Source: Blautia sp. (GTDB lineage Bacteria; Bacillota; Clostridia; Lachnospirales; Lachnospiraceae). Taken from it: 35,671 nt of DNA. Below, one piece after another: positions 7,528-16,174 of the stretch; position 1 is the stretch's first letter, and each line of letters opens with the position of its first letter. The notes under the pieces are model-generated. The model was not told the origin of the DNA. It saw only the letters and a program-made list of their open reading frames with translations, and ran no database searches. Both the position numbers and the translations under genes were made by a program. The stretch covers positions 1-35,671 of the forward strand of contig JAMPAC010000026.1 of NCBI GenBank assembly GCA_023667395.1, written 5' to 3'.

Positions 7528-8520
7528 ATGTCAGAAAAGAACCCCCCATCCGCTGACAGGAACCACAGGCGTGTGCAGCGGCTGAAAAAATGTATTATCC
7601 TGATGCTGGCATTGGCCATAGCGCTGCCCGTTATGCTGTGTATCGTCCTGCTTATCAGAATCTCCGGCCTGAATAAGACATTGGATGTATTGTCGATGCA
7701 GCTGGAGGATCTGGCGTGGATTGTGGAGGAGCAGCAGCAGGATCTGGAAGAATTGACAGAAGAACTTCATGTATACAGAAAAGCAGGTCCTGTTGTCACC
7801 AACCGGGCGGCCACCTGGCAGGGGCAGCTGAATTTTGCCGGGGATACGCCGACACAGCCGGAAGATCTGGAAGAACAGGCGGATTCGGAACAGCCTCTGC
7901 ACAGAGTATACCTGACGTTTGATGATGGTCCCAGTATTTACACGGATGATATTCTGGAAATATTGGACAGGTATGGCGTCAAAGCGACCTTTTTTGTCGT
8001 TGGAAAGGAATCGGAATCGGATAAGGAAGCGCTGACTATGATCGTGGACGGCGGGCATACTTTAGGTATGCACAGTTACAGCCACAAGTATGCGGAACTG
8101 TATCAGTCGGTGGAAGCCTTTGCGGAAGATTTTGTAAAACTGCAGGATTATCTCTATGAGGTGACAGGGGTGGAGAGCAGGTTCTATCGTTTCCCCGGGG
8201 GATCCTCCAACACCGTCAGCGATATAGACATGGAGGAGTTTGCGGAATATCTGGCGAGCCAGGACGTACAGTTCTATGACTGGAACATCGCTTCGGGGGA
8301 TGCCTCCAGCGTACAGCTTTCCGTGGATACACTGGTCAGGAACAGCATGGCAGGAATCAGGGAAAACAGCGATTCCATCATACTTTTTCACGATTCTGCG
8401 GACAAGCGGAACACAGTGGACGCGCTGCCAATCATTATTGAGAGGATTCAGGCAATGGAGGATACCGTGATCCTTCCGATCACGGAAGAAACCGTGCCTA
8501 TTCAACATATATACCGATAA
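7528..8520 (+). CDS. membrane-anchored polysaccharide deacetylase (NodB fold)
   Basis: Protein of 330 residues. A basic N-terminus precedes one membrane helix (about 22-44), then a coiled-coil-like stalk rich in Leu, Glu and Gln (47-85), a loose linker, and a NodB domain from about 125 to 320. The metal and catalytic motifs are TFDDGP with D132-D133, HSYSH at 182-186 and RFPGG later, with ILFHDS near the end. Such enzymes remove acetyl groups from peptidoglycan sugars or other glycans outside the cell. The exact substrate cannot be read from the sequence. The ribosome site GGAG (7511-7514) is 13 bases from ATG, longer than usual. A bactofilin gene follows 26 bases downstream. Confidence 0.9.
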   Translation: MSEKNPPSADRNHRRVQRLKKCIILMLALAIALPVMLCIVLLIRISGLNKTLDVLSMQLEDLAWIVEEQQQDLEELTEELHVYRKAGPVVTNRAATWQGQLNFAGDTPTQPEDLEEQADSEQPLHRVYLTFDDGPSIYTDDILEILDRYGVKATFFVVGKESESDKEALTMIVDGGHTLGMHSYSHKYAELYQSVEAFAEDFVKLQDYLYEVTGVESRFYRFPGGSSNTVSDIDMEEFAEYLASQDVQFYDWNIASGDASSVQLSVDTLVRNSMAGIRENSDSIILFHDSADKRNTVDALPIIIERIQAMEDTVILPITEETVPIQHIYR

Positions 8521-8546
8521 ACGAATGAACGGAGGAGTAAATTAAC

Positions 8547-9914
8547 ATGGGTTTTTTCTCAGATTTGAGGGAAGATCTGTCCCAGGCGGTCAATGAACTG
8601 ATGCCTGCTGAAGAACAGATCAGGCCCGGAGCCGGGCAGGAGGCGGTACCGCCTGCTGCTGACGTGAAAGCGCCGGACCATGCAACGGTAAAAGCGCCGG
8701 AGCCGGTGGCAGCGGCGCCTGAAAAGCCTGCCTATTCTCTGGAAGAAATGCTGGAGAACATTGACAGCTATAAGCTGGATGGGGAGGATATGGATGAGAC
8801 GGACAAGTCTCTGCTGGGGAAACCCAAGCCGCTGAAAGAGCCTGTCCCGGAGCAGACCATTGTGGCAGAACCGCCTGTGGAAGTCCCCGTGGGGGAGATC
8901 CCCGCTGTGGAGGAACCCATGGCAGGGGAAGTATTTGCGGAGAAGCCGATGGTGGAAGCGCCTGTGGCAGAGGAGCCTGTTATGGAAGAGCCGCCTGCGG
9001 AAGCGCCAGTGATGGAAGAGGCCATCATGGAAGAGATCCGGCAGCAGGAGCCGGAGGCGCAAGCCGTATCGATAGAGGAATTGTTGGCAGAGGATCCCAT
9101 AAGGGAGGAACTGCCAATGGAAGAATCCGTGGCGGAAGAACTTGTTGAGGAGGAGGTTCAGCCGGAAGAAGAGCCTGCGGGGAAACTGTCTGCGGAAGAT
9201 GCCGCGGCGGAGGAAACACCTGAAGAAGAGCCGCCGGAGGAGGGGATTACGGAAGAAAACATCCCGGCAGGGATCCAGGAGCAGGAAGAAAATCAGAAAG
9301 GGGAGATTGTTGGAAGTATGGAAACAGTCAGCATGACAGAAAATAATCAGGAAGAAAGCAAAGGAGCAGAGGAGACAATGGAAACAATGGAGACAATGGA
9401 GACAATGGACACGGCGGGCGAGAGGGTGGCCGCAGACGAGACAGCCGTTATCACATCGGCAATGATCATTAAGGGCGATATCAGCACAGAAGGATCTATT
9501 GATGTGATCGGTACTGTAAACGGTAACATCGAATCCTATGGAAAACTGAACATCACCGGCCATATCGTCGGCAATTCCAAGGCGGCTGAAATTTACGCGG
9601 AGGGCGCAAAGATCAACGGTGAAGTAACCAGCGAGGGCGCCGTAAAGATTGGCGCAAGTTCTGTTATCATTGGAAATATCACTGCGACCAGCGCCGTGAT
9701 CGCAGGCGCTGTAAAGGGTGACATCGATGTAAAGGGTCCCGTTATCCTGGATACTTCCGCGATCGTAATGGGCAATATCAAATCCAAGTCCGTACAGATC
9801 AATAACGGTGCGGTGATCGAGGGTATGTGCTCCCAGTGCTACGCGGATGTCAACCCATCTACTTTCTTTGATGAATATAAGCCAGAGCCTGTACGCAAAG
9901 CAAAGTCCAAATAA
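8547..9914 (+). CDS. bactofilin with long acidic N-terminal region
   Basis: Protein of 455 residues. The C-terminal part (about 300-435) is a bactofilin beta-helix: short strands in GDI, GNI and GEV turns starting at IIKGDISTEGSIDV, ending in GMCSQC. Bactofilins polymerise without nucleotide and scaffold cell-wall enzymes. The first 300 residues are unusual: a short amphipathic start (MGFFSDLREDLSQAVNELM), then a region dominated by Glu, Pro, Ala and Val, and a short Met-Glu-Thr repeat near 275-287 from a 9-base repeat. Typical bactofilins are 100-200 residues. GGAGGAG at 8531-8537 fixes the start. Coupling to the deacetylase just upstream suggests a shared cell-wall role. Confidence 0.88.
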   Translation: MGFFSDLREDLSQAVNELMPAEEQIRPGAGQEAVPPAADVKAPDHATVKAPEPVAAAPEKPAYSLEEMLENIDSYKLDGEDMDETDKSLLGKPKPLKEPVPEQTIVAEPPVEVPVGEIPAVEEPMAGEVFAEKPMVEAPVAEEPVMEEPPAEAPVMEEAIMEEIRQQEPEAQAVSIEELLAEDPIREELPMEESVAEELVEEEVQPEEEPAGKLSAEDAAAEETPEEEPPEEGITEENIPAGIQEQEENQKGEIVGSMETVSMTENNQEESKGAEETMETMETMETMDTAGERVAADETAVITSAMIIKGDISTEGSIDVIGTVNGNIESYGKLNITGHIVGNSKAAEIYAEGAKINGEVTSEGAVKIGASSVIIGNITATSAVIAGAVKGDIDVKGPVILDTSAIVMGNIKSKSVQINNGAVIEGMCSQCYADVNPSTFFDEYKPEPVRKAKSK

Positions 9915-9928
9915 GGAGAATATCCAGT

Positions 9929-10633
9929 ATGTCCATTATGCGCAGGATTCTTTTAAAATTGAGCGGGGAAGCGCTTGCAGGTGATAAAAGGACGGGATTT
10001 GATGAGGATACTGTCAGAAAAGTGGCGCTGCAGGTAAAGGAACTGGTGGATGACGGTATCCAGGTGGGAATCGTGATCGGCGGCGGCAATTTCTGGAGGG
10101 GACGCACCAGCGAGAATATTGACCGCACCAAGGCTGACCAGATCGGCATGCTTGCCACTATCATGAACTGTATTTATGTGTCGGAGATATTCCGTTCCAC
10201 AGGGATGCGGACCAATATCCTGACGCCTTTTGAATGCGGGACTTTTACCAGGCTGTTTTCAAAAGATGAGGCTGTCGGATGTCTTGAGGAGGGGCAGGTT
10301 GTCTTCTTCGCGGGGGGCACGGGGCATCCGTATTTTTCCACGGATACCGGTGTGGTGCTTCGTGCGATTGAAGTGGAGGCGGACGTGATCCTGCTGGCGA
10401 AAGCCGTGGACGGCGTCTATGACGATGATCCCAACAGGAATCCTGATGCGAAGAAATACGCGGAAGTTACTATTGACGAGGTCATTACCAGGAATCTTCA
10501 GGTAGTTGACATGACGGCTTCCATTCTGGCCAGGGATAACAGGATGCCCATGTGGGTGTTCGGACTGAATGAGGAAAACAGTATTGTCAACACCGTAAAA
10601 GGCAGTTTCAACGGAACGAAAGTACTGGTATAA
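9929..10633 (+). CDS. pyrH: UMP kinase
   Basis: Protein of 234 residues of the bacterial amino-acid-kinase-type UMP kinase, converting UMP to UDP with ATP. The start LLKLSGEAL, the GGGNFWRG loop near 50-57, the GTGHPYFSTDT segment and KAVDGVYDDDP are typical. ATG at 9929 has AAGGAGAA at 9913-9920; ATG at 9938 is a weaker alternative. It opens the conserved order pyrH-frr-uppS-cdsA-dxr-rseP and follows the bactofilin by 14 bases. Confidence 0.97.
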   Translation: MSIMRRILLKLSGEALAGDKRTGFDEDTVRKVALQVKELVDDGIQVGIVIGGGNFWRGRTSENIDRTKADQIGMLATIMNCIYVSEIFRSTGMRTNILTPFECGTFTRLFSKDEAVGCLEEGQVVFFAGGTGHPYFSTDTGVVLRAIEVEADVILLAKAVDGVYDDDPNRNPDAKKYAEVTIDEVITRNLQVVDMTASILARDNRMPMWVFGLNEENSIVNTVKGSFNGTKVLV

Positions 10634-10647
10634 GAAAGGAACAGATT

Positions 10648-11199
10648 ATGGACGCAAGACTACAGCAGTATGATGATAAGATGAAAAAAACAGTGGAGTT
10701 CCTGACGTCGGACTATGCGACCATCCGTGCGGGACGCGCCAATCCCCATGTCCTGGATAAGATCAGGGTGGATTATTATGGTACGCCTACCCCGATCCAG
10801 CAGGTGGGCAATGTGACTGTGCCGGATCCCCGCGTGATCCAGATCGCGCCCTGGGAGAAGTCGATGCTGAAGACGGTTGAAAAAGCGATTATGACTTCTG
10901 ACCTGGGGATCAATCCCTCTAATGACGGAAACGTGATCAGACTGGTATTTCCGGAGTTGACCGAGGAACGCAGAAAAGACCTGGTAAAGGATATTAAGAA
11001 AAAGGCGGAGGAGGGCAAGGTTGCCGTCCGCAATATCCGCAGGGACGGTAATGACGCCTTTAAGAAGCTGTCAAAAGAAGATGTATCCGAGGATGAGATC
11101 AAGCAGCTGGGGGATCAGCTGCAGAAGATGACCGATAAGTACATCAAAGACATCGATAAGTTGATGGAAGAGAAGTCCAAAGAAATAATGACAGTTTAA
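10648..11199 (+). CDS. frr: ribosome recycling factor
   Basis: Protein of 183 residues, the usual length, that with EF-G splits post-termination ribosomes. Recognised by the start helix with M-K-K-T-V-E-F-L, the motif IRAGRANPHVLDKIRVDYYG, PIQQVGNV, and the C-terminal helices with VRNIRRDGNDA. It sits 14 bases after pyrH with AAAGGA before the ATG. Confidence 0.98.
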   Translation: MDARLQQYDDKMKKTVEFLTSDYATIRAGRANPHVLDKIRVDYYGTPTPIQQVGNVTVPDPRVIQIAPWEKSMLKTVEKAIMTSDLGINPSNDGNVIRLVFPELTEERRKDLVKDIKKKAEEGKVAVRNIRRDGNDAFKKLSKEDVSEDEIKQLGDQLQKMTDKYIKDIDKLMEEKSKEIMTV

Positions 11200-11214
11200 T
11201 TACAGCAATGAAAA

Positions 11215-11246
11215 GCGGGGAGTGGAGAAAAGTCCGCTCCCCTTTT
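11215..11246 (+). terminator. hairpin between frr and uppS, weak terminator
   Basis: GGGGAGTGGA (11217-11226) pairs over ten positions, one of them G-T, with TCCGCTCCCC (11233-11242), then only four T. It may attenuate transcription or mark an mRNA processing site inside the operon. Confidence 0.5.
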
Positions 11247-11279
11247 CCATCATAATAACGCGAGAAAGGAAAGCGCAGT

Positions 11280-11999
11280 ATGGGTGAAGAATTAAGGATG
11301 CCCCGGCATGTGGCGATCATTCTGGACGGCAACGGCAGATGGGCAAAGTCCAAGGGAATGCCCCGCAATTACGGGCATGTCCAGGGGGCAAAGACGGTGG
11401 AAGTCATCTGCGAGGAAGCATATAAGATGGGGATACAGTACCTGACGGTATACGCTTTTTCCACGGAGAACTGGAACCGTCCCCAGAGTGAGGTGGATGC
11501 CCTGATGAAACTGCTCCGCAATTACATGAAGACCTGTCTGCAGACGGCGAAGAAGAACCGTATGTGCGTCAGGGTTCTGGGAGAGATGTCGCGGCTGGAC
11601 GAGGATATCCGCACCCGGATCGCAGAACTGGAAGAAGCCACGAAAGATAATGACGGCCTCCACTTTCAGATCGCCATCAATTATGGCGGAAGGGATGAGA
11701 TCGTGAGGGCTTCCAGGAAAATGGCGGATCGTGTCGCGGCGGGAGAGTTAAAGCCGGAGGATGTCACGGAAGAAACCTTGGACAGTTTTCTGGATACGGC
11801 GGGAATTCCTGACCCGGATCTCCTGATACGGACCTGTAACGAACAGCGGATATCAAACTTCCTGCTCTGGCAGCTGGCTTACACGGAATTCTATTTTACG
11901 CCCGTGCCCTGGCCGGATTTTACAAAGGAAGAATTGATAAAAGCTGTGGAAGCATATAATCATAGAGACAGAAGATACGGCGGAGTGAAGGAGGAATAA
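11280..11999 (+). CDS. uppS: isoprenyl transferase (undecaprenyl diphosphate synthase)
   Basis: Cis-prenyltransferase of 239 residues making the C55 lipid carrier for wall synthesis. HVAIILDGNGRWA near 11-23 carries the catalytic Asp, followed by H-Q-G-type YGHVQGAK, AFSTENWNR, and a C-terminal RTCNEQRISNFLLWQ segment. In that last motif Cys-Asn replace the more common Ser-Gly. AAAGGA at 11264-11269 supports ATG at 11280. The stop overlaps a spare ATG, and cdsA begins 5 bases later. Confidence 0.97.
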   Translation: MGEELRMPRHVAIILDGNGRWAKSKGMPRNYGHVQGAKTVEVICEEAYKMGIQYLTVYAFSTENWNRPQSEVDALMKLLRNYMKTCLQTAKKNRMCVRVLGEMSRLDEDIRTRIAELEEATKDNDGLHFQIAINYGGRDEIVRASRKMADRVAAGELKPEDVTEETLDSFLDTAGIPDPDLLIRTCNEQRISNFLLWQLAYTEFYFTPVPWPDFTKEELIKAVEAYNHRDRRYGGVKEE

Positions 12000-12003
12000 T
12001 GCC

Positions 12004-12921
12004 ATGTTTTGGACCAGATTGTTCAGCGGGATCATATTGTTGGCGATCGCCATCGGTTCCATCTGGCTGGGCGGGCCGGTACTGACGGCGGGGCTGCTTG
12101 TGGTTTCCCTGATAGGATACCGGGAATTGACGAAAGCCCTGGGTGTGTCTTCCGGGAAAAAGACCATTACCGCAGACAATGCCGCCTCAAAGACCTCGTT
12201 TTTCATGGTGATGCCTGAAATTACGGCCATTGAGGTGATCGGCATGATCGGTACAGTGCTCTATTATGGCGTGATCCACCTGAGGACGGAGGCCGCAAAG
12301 CTGGCCATGTGGAACGGTTCAGCGGGCACGGTATGGCTCCTGGCCTGCATCGTGCTGGTTTTTTTGGCGCAGCTTTTCGTCTATGTTTTTGCATTTCCAA
12401 AGTATCAGGCGGAACAGGTTATGGCAGGATTCTTTTCCTTTGTGTACGCCCCTGTGATGCTGTCATTCATTGAACTGACAAGGATGACGGGCGAGGGTAT
12501 TATCATAGTATGGCTCATACTGATCAGTTCCTGGGGATGCGATACCTGCGCTTACGCGGTGGGGAAGCTGATCGGGAAAAAGAAGATATTTCCCGTCTTA
12601 AGCCCCAAGAAGTCCCTGGAGGGATGTGTCGGCGGCGTGCTGGGAGCGGCGCTGCTGGGTTTTCTGTACGGAAAGTTCCTGGTCGGCTTTTTTTCAATAA
12701 CGGTTGATACTTTTGCATGGAAGGCGGCGCTGATCTGTGCCCTGGGCGCAGTGGTCAGCATGGTGGGAGACCTGGCGGCGTCCGCCATCAAGCGGAATAA
12801 AGGGATCAAGGATTACGGAAAGCTGATTCCCGGCCACGGCGGCATCATGGATCGCTTTGACAGCGTGATCGTGACGGCGCCCCTGGTCTATTTCATGACC
12901 ATGCTGCTGATCGGCCACTAG
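12004..12921 (+). CDS. cdsA: phosphatidate cytidylyltransferase
   Basis: Integral membrane enzyme of 305 residues with about eight helices that makes CDP-diacylglycerol from phosphatidate and CTP. The C-terminal signature is clear: SAIKRNKGIKDYGKLIPGHG followed by GIMDRFDSV. GGAGGAA lies at 11991-11996. It is tightly packed in the envelope-lipid block. An Ala/Ser-rich loop with GKKTITADNA near 45-65 lies between early helices. Confidence 0.95.
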   Translation: MFWTRLFSGIILLAIAIGSIWLGGPVLTAGLLVVSLIGYRELTKALGVSSGKKTITADNAASKTSFFMVMPEITAIEVIGMIGTVLYYGVIHLRTEAAKLAMWNGSAGTVWLLACIVLVFLAQLFVYVFAFPKYQAEQVMAGFFSFVYAPVMLSFIELTRMTGEGIIIVWLILISSWGCDTCAYAVGKLIGKKKIFPVLSPKKSLEGCVGGVLGAALLGFLYGKFLVGFFSITVDTFAWKAALICALGAVVSMVGDLAASAIKRNKGIKDYGKLIPGHGGIMDRFDSVIVTAPLVYFMTMLLIGH

Positions 12922-12934
12922 GAGAGGGATGCTT

Positions 12935-14083
12935 ATGAAAAAGATAGCGATTTTGGGTTCTACCGGTTCCATCGGCACGCAGACGCTGGAGGTGGTGCGC
13001 GGCAATCCCGACCTGCAGGTGGCTGCATTGGCGGCGGGCAGCAGCGTGGCGAAAATGGAGGAGCAGATCAGGGAATTTCATCCCGTGCTGGCAGCCATGT
13101 GGACGGAAGAAGCGGCGGCGGAACTGCGCCTCAGGGTGGCGGATACGGGCGTCAGGGTGGTTTCCGGGATGGAGGGACTGCTGGAAATTGCCGTTTTGCC
13201 GGAAAGCCGGGTATTGGTCACCGCCATTGTGGGAATGATTGGTATCAGGCCCACCATTGCGGCCATTCAGGCGGGAAAGGACATTGCGCTGGCAAACAAG
13301 GAAACGCTGGTGACGGCGGGGCATATTATCATGCCCTTGGCAAAGCGGTGCGGTGTATCAATCCTGCCCGTGGACAGCGAGCACAGCGCTATTTTCCAGT
13401 CGTTGAACGGAGAGCCTGCGGATAAGATAGAAAAGATATTGCTGACCGCTTCCGGCGGTCCTTTCCGGGGCAGGAGCAGGGAGCAGCTGCGGGAGATCCG
13501 GGTGGAGGACGCGTTAAGGCATCCCAACTGGACCATGGGAAAGAAGATCACCATTGATTCTTCCACCCTGGTCAACAAGGGGCTGGAAGTGATGGAGGCC
13601 AAATGGCTGTTTGGGGTGGATCTTGACAGGATCCAGGTGGTGGTGCATCCCCAGAGCATCATTCACTCGGCGGTGCAGTTCGTGGACGGTGCCATCATGG
13701 CGCAGCTGGGTGTCCCGGATATGAAACTGCCCATCCAGTATGCGCTGTTCTATCCCGACAGGCGTCCCATGGAGGGAAAGCGGGTAGACTTTTTTGACCT
13801 GGCCCGGATCACTTTCGAGAAGCCGGACACGGAGACCTTTACCGGCCTGGCGCTGGCCTATGAGGCGGCAAAAGCGGGCGGGAGTCTGCCCACGGTGTAT
13901 AACGCCGCCAATGAAAAGGCGGTGGCGCTGTTCCTGGAGCGCAGGATATCCTACCTGCAGATACCGGAACTGATCGGGGAGGTCATGGAACGGCATAAGG
14001 TGATCGAAGATCCCACGGTGGAGCAGATACTGGACGCCGAGGCGGAGACTTACGAATATATTTCAGGAAGGATGAAACGGTAA
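12935..14083 (+). CDS. dxr: 1-deoxy-D-xylulose 5-phosphate reductoisomerase
   Basis: Protein of 382 residues, the second enzyme of the MEP isoprenoid pathway, reducing DXP to methylerythritol phosphate with NADPH. NADPH loop GSTGSIGTQ near the start, DSEHSAIFQ (metal and substrate site), SGGPFR, and HPNWTMGKKITIDSSTL are all present. I prefer ATG at 12935, since GGAGAGGG at 12921-12928 directly abuts the earlier ATG at 12929. It supplies precursors for the UppS product encoded two genes upstream. Confidence 0.97.
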   Translation: MKKIAILGSTGSIGTQTLEVVRGNPDLQVAALAAGSSVAKMEEQIREFHPVLAAMWTEEAAAELRLRVADTGVRVVSGMEGLLEIAVLPESRVLVTAIVGMIGIRPTIAAIQAGKDIALANKETLVTAGHIIMPLAKRCGVSILPVDSEHSAIFQSLNGEPADKIEKILLTASGGPFRGRSREQLREIRVEDALRHPNWTMGKKITIDSSTLVNKGLEVMEAKWLFGVDLDRIQVVVHPQSIIHSAVQFVDGAIMAQLGVPDMKLPIQYALFYPDRRPMEGKRVDFFDLARITFEKPDTETFTGLALAYEAAKAGGSLPTVYNAANEKAVALFLERRISYLQIPELIGEVMERHKVIEDPTVEQILDAEAETYEYISGRMKR

Positions 14084-14086
14084 AAA

Positions 14087-15151
14087 ATGACTCTGATATT
14101 GTTTGTTCTCATATTCGGGGTGGTGGTTATCGCGCATGAGTTTGGGCATTTCCTGCTGGCAAAGGCAAACGGGATCCATGTGGTGGAATTTGCGGTGGGC
14201 ATGGGGCCGAACCTGATCTCCACGAAAAGGGGAGACACAAAGTACTCCCTGAAGCTTTTTCCCATCGGTGGAGCCTGCATGTTCGAAGGCGAGGACGGCC
14301 TGAATGAAAAAGAGGGTGAGCCAGGCGAGGGATCTTTTAACAAAGCCAGTGTCTGGGCCCGGATATCCACGGTGGTGGCAGGTCCCCTGTTTAATTTGAT
14401 CCTGGCTTTTGTCGTGGCCTTTTTCATGGTGAACATGAGCGATGTGTTTGCCATCCGTGACGCCATGGCAGTCCAGGTGTCGGAGGGCGGCGGTGCCGAA
14501 GCGGCGGGACTGCAGGCCGGGGACAGGATCCTCTCCATCAATGGGGAGAAAGTAAGGCTGTATCAGGAGATTTCGCTGTACATGCAGGTTTCCTACAGGG
14601 GCGGCGACCTGGAGGTCGTCTATGAGCGTGGCGGCGAGCGGTTTACCACTACCCTGACGCCGCAGTACGACGAGGAGATGGGAACGTATCTGCTGGGCGT
14701 GGTGAACGGCGAGTTCCTGGAGCCGCAGGGGTTTGATACCCTGCGGTACGCGTGGTATGAGATACGTTATTCCGTCAAGGCTACTTACAAGAGCCTGGGA
14801 ATGCTGTTCCGCGGACAGGTGGGCCGGGAGGACGTGGCAGGCCCCGTGGGGATTGCGGTGAATGTGGTGGGCAAGACCTATGAGGAGGCGAAAGATTACG
14901 GCTGGCAGAGTGTCCTGATCAGTATGCTTAATATCGTGTTGATGCTGTCGGTGAATCTGGGAATCCTGAACATGCTGCCCATTCCGGCGTTGGACGGAGG
15001 CAGGCTGGTGTTTCTCCTGCTGGAGGTCATCCGGGGGAAGCCCGTGCCGCCGGAGAAAGAGGGCATGGTGCATTTTGTAGGCCTGGTATTCTTTATGGTA
15101 TTGATGGTATTCATTTTCTTTAACGATCTGGCAAATATCTTTATGCATTAA
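14087..15151 (+). CDS. rseP: site-2 zinc metalloprotease RseP/RasP
   Basis: Intramembrane protease of 354 residues. HEFGH at 17-21 in the first membrane helix binds zinc, a PDZ domain follows at roughly 120-200 (EAAGLQAGDRILSINGEKV), and the second active-site segment NMLPIPALDGGRL is near 294-306. RseP-type enzymes cleave anti-sigma factors and leftover signal peptides. Start at 14087, three bases after the dxr stop; ribosome site AGGAAGGA is 13 bases away. Last gene of the conserved block. Confidence 0.95.
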   Translation: MTLILFVLIFGVVVIAHEFGHFLLAKANGIHVVEFAVGMGPNLISTKRGDTKYSLKLFPIGGACMFEGEDGLNEKEGEPGEGSFNKASVWARISTVVAGPLFNLILAFVVAFFMVNMSDVFAIRDAMAVQVSEGGGAEAAGLQAGDRILSINGEKVRLYQEISLYMQVSYRGGDLEVVYERGGERFTTTLTPQYDEEMGTYLLGVVNGEFLEPQGFDTLRYAWYEIRYSVKATYKSLGMLFRGQVGREDVAGPVGIAVNVVGKTYEEAKDYGWQSVLISMLNIVLMLSVNLGILNMLPIPALDGGRLVFLLLEVIRGKPVPPEKEGMVHFVGLVFFMVLMVFIFFNDLANIFMH

Positions 15152-15407
15152 TTCCGCAGGCGTAGAGCCAGATGCCGTGTACGGATGGACACGGACATTT
15201 GGCGTATGCCCTGGGGAGGAGAAGTTTTCTTTTTGTGATTCCATGATTGAAAATCAAACAACTGTCCGGTTCATGTGTCGCTTGGAAAGCGATGACGCAT
15301 GGCATTTTTCCGCGAGGTCAATACTCCGCTGCCTGCGGTGGGGCTGCTGACGACTTCCGGCAGGATAGCTGCAATTAAATAACATATGTGATAAATGGAG
15401 GGTGTCC
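15152..15407 (+). repeat. intergenic hairpin region after rseP
   Basis: No gene seen. At 15160-15209 a long imperfect hairpin has paired segments GCGTA/TATGC, GCCA/TGGC, ATG/CAT and CGTGT/ACACG. A single C (15175) faces GA (15194-15195), as in the hairpins at 7317 and 29819. A T-rich run at 15224-15236 lies 15 bases after it, so it is at best a poor terminator. Two further stems follow: TCGCTT-GGA-AAGCGA near 15279-15293, and CCGC-5-GCGG near 15328-15340. No clear promoter found for the next gene. Confidence 0.6.
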
Positions 15408-16040
15408 ATGGAATTTATGTCGGGATATTACAGGCAGAAAGAGGATTCCACGGCGTTGCTGCTGCAGCAGTATGTGTGCCGGGAAGTGCCGGTCTGCTTT
15501 GGATGCGTCTGCGGCGGGGAAAGCCGTGAGGCAGGAATGGCAGGAGGAGTGTTTACCGGTCGGCTCCTGAAAGAATTTCGCGGGTTCAGCCTGTTGAAAG
15601 CAGTGGAAAAGCCGTCGGTTTTCCTGAAGAAAATGGAGAGAAAAATAGGCAGATGCCGGGAGAATTGTGATGTCCCGGCCGATTTCTGGACGGCGGGGAT
15701 CCTGTGCGTGGCGGAGAACTTTTTGCTTTTTTTTGAGGGAGGGGCGAAGATCGTCTTGTGCAATACCGGGTTTGGGCGTCCGTCGCTGCAGGAGATCGGG
15801 GACGAGGGCAGGGAGCGGCGGATGGCGGTTCAGCAGGGGAGCATGGAGGCGGGAATCGGCATACTGCTGGCTTCGGAAGGTTTTTACGACCATGTTCCCC
15901 GGGAGGATATGCTGAGCTGTCTGTGGGTAAAGGAGATCCGCAGTTCCGGGCAGACCATGAAGAGGATCAGGGAACTGGGCGGAATGGCGGAGCAGCGGGG
16001 CGGCAGGGGAGTGGGGGCGCTGCTTCTGGAGGTCAGGTAA
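15408..16040 (+). CDS. degenerate PP2C-like protein (putative pseudophosphatase)
   Basis: Protein of 210 residues with the order of PP2C motifs but altered key residues. YRQKEDS (8-14) matches the first motif. FGCVCGGE (31-38) sits where family members have a DGMGG metal site, so the Asp becomes C33. LLASEGFYDHVP replaces the SDG motif, Asp to Glu. The final Asp-Asn pair is absent, with GGRGVGALLLEV in its place. Loss of these ligands argues against Mn/Mg-dependent catalysis. The protein is Cys-rich for its size. GGAGGG at 15397-15402 supports ATG 15408; GTG 15402 is the alternative. A Ser/Thr kinase gene follows, the usual kinase-phosphatase pairing. Confidence 0.6.
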   Translation: MEFMSGYYRQKEDSTALLLQQYVCREVPVCFGCVCGGESREAGMAGGVFTGRLLKEFRGFSLLKAVEKPSVFLKKMERKIGRCRENCDVPADFWTAGILCVAENFLLFFEGGAKIVLCNTGFGRPSLQEIGDEGRERRMAVQQGSMEAGIGILLASEGFYDHVPREDMLSCLWVKEIRSSGQTMKRIRELGGMAEQRGGRGVGALLLEVR

Positions 16041-16174
16041 GGGAGAGGGGTAAGCGGCTGGAAGAATGCCGCGCAGTCATTTTATTTCCGCAAGCAATGA
16101 GGCAAGGCAGCGTAGCTGACTTGTGGTGCGGACGGCATGACAGGAAGAAACGAAAGAAAGGATGCGGCAAGGAT

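Noticed and set aside
7299-7556. Plus-strand open frame of 85 codons in the deacetylase leader
   Set aside because: Consists of the hairpin and direct-repeat DNA, starts at the -10 region and overlaps the deacetylase start.
8559-9563. Long minus-strand open frame opposite the bactofilin head
   Set aside because: Arg/Phe/His/Leu-rich mirror of a Glu/Pro/Ala-rich coding region; typical shadow.
14063-15244. Minus-strand open frame of 393 codons opposite rseP
   Set aside because: Antisense of a clear rseP with no homology signs.
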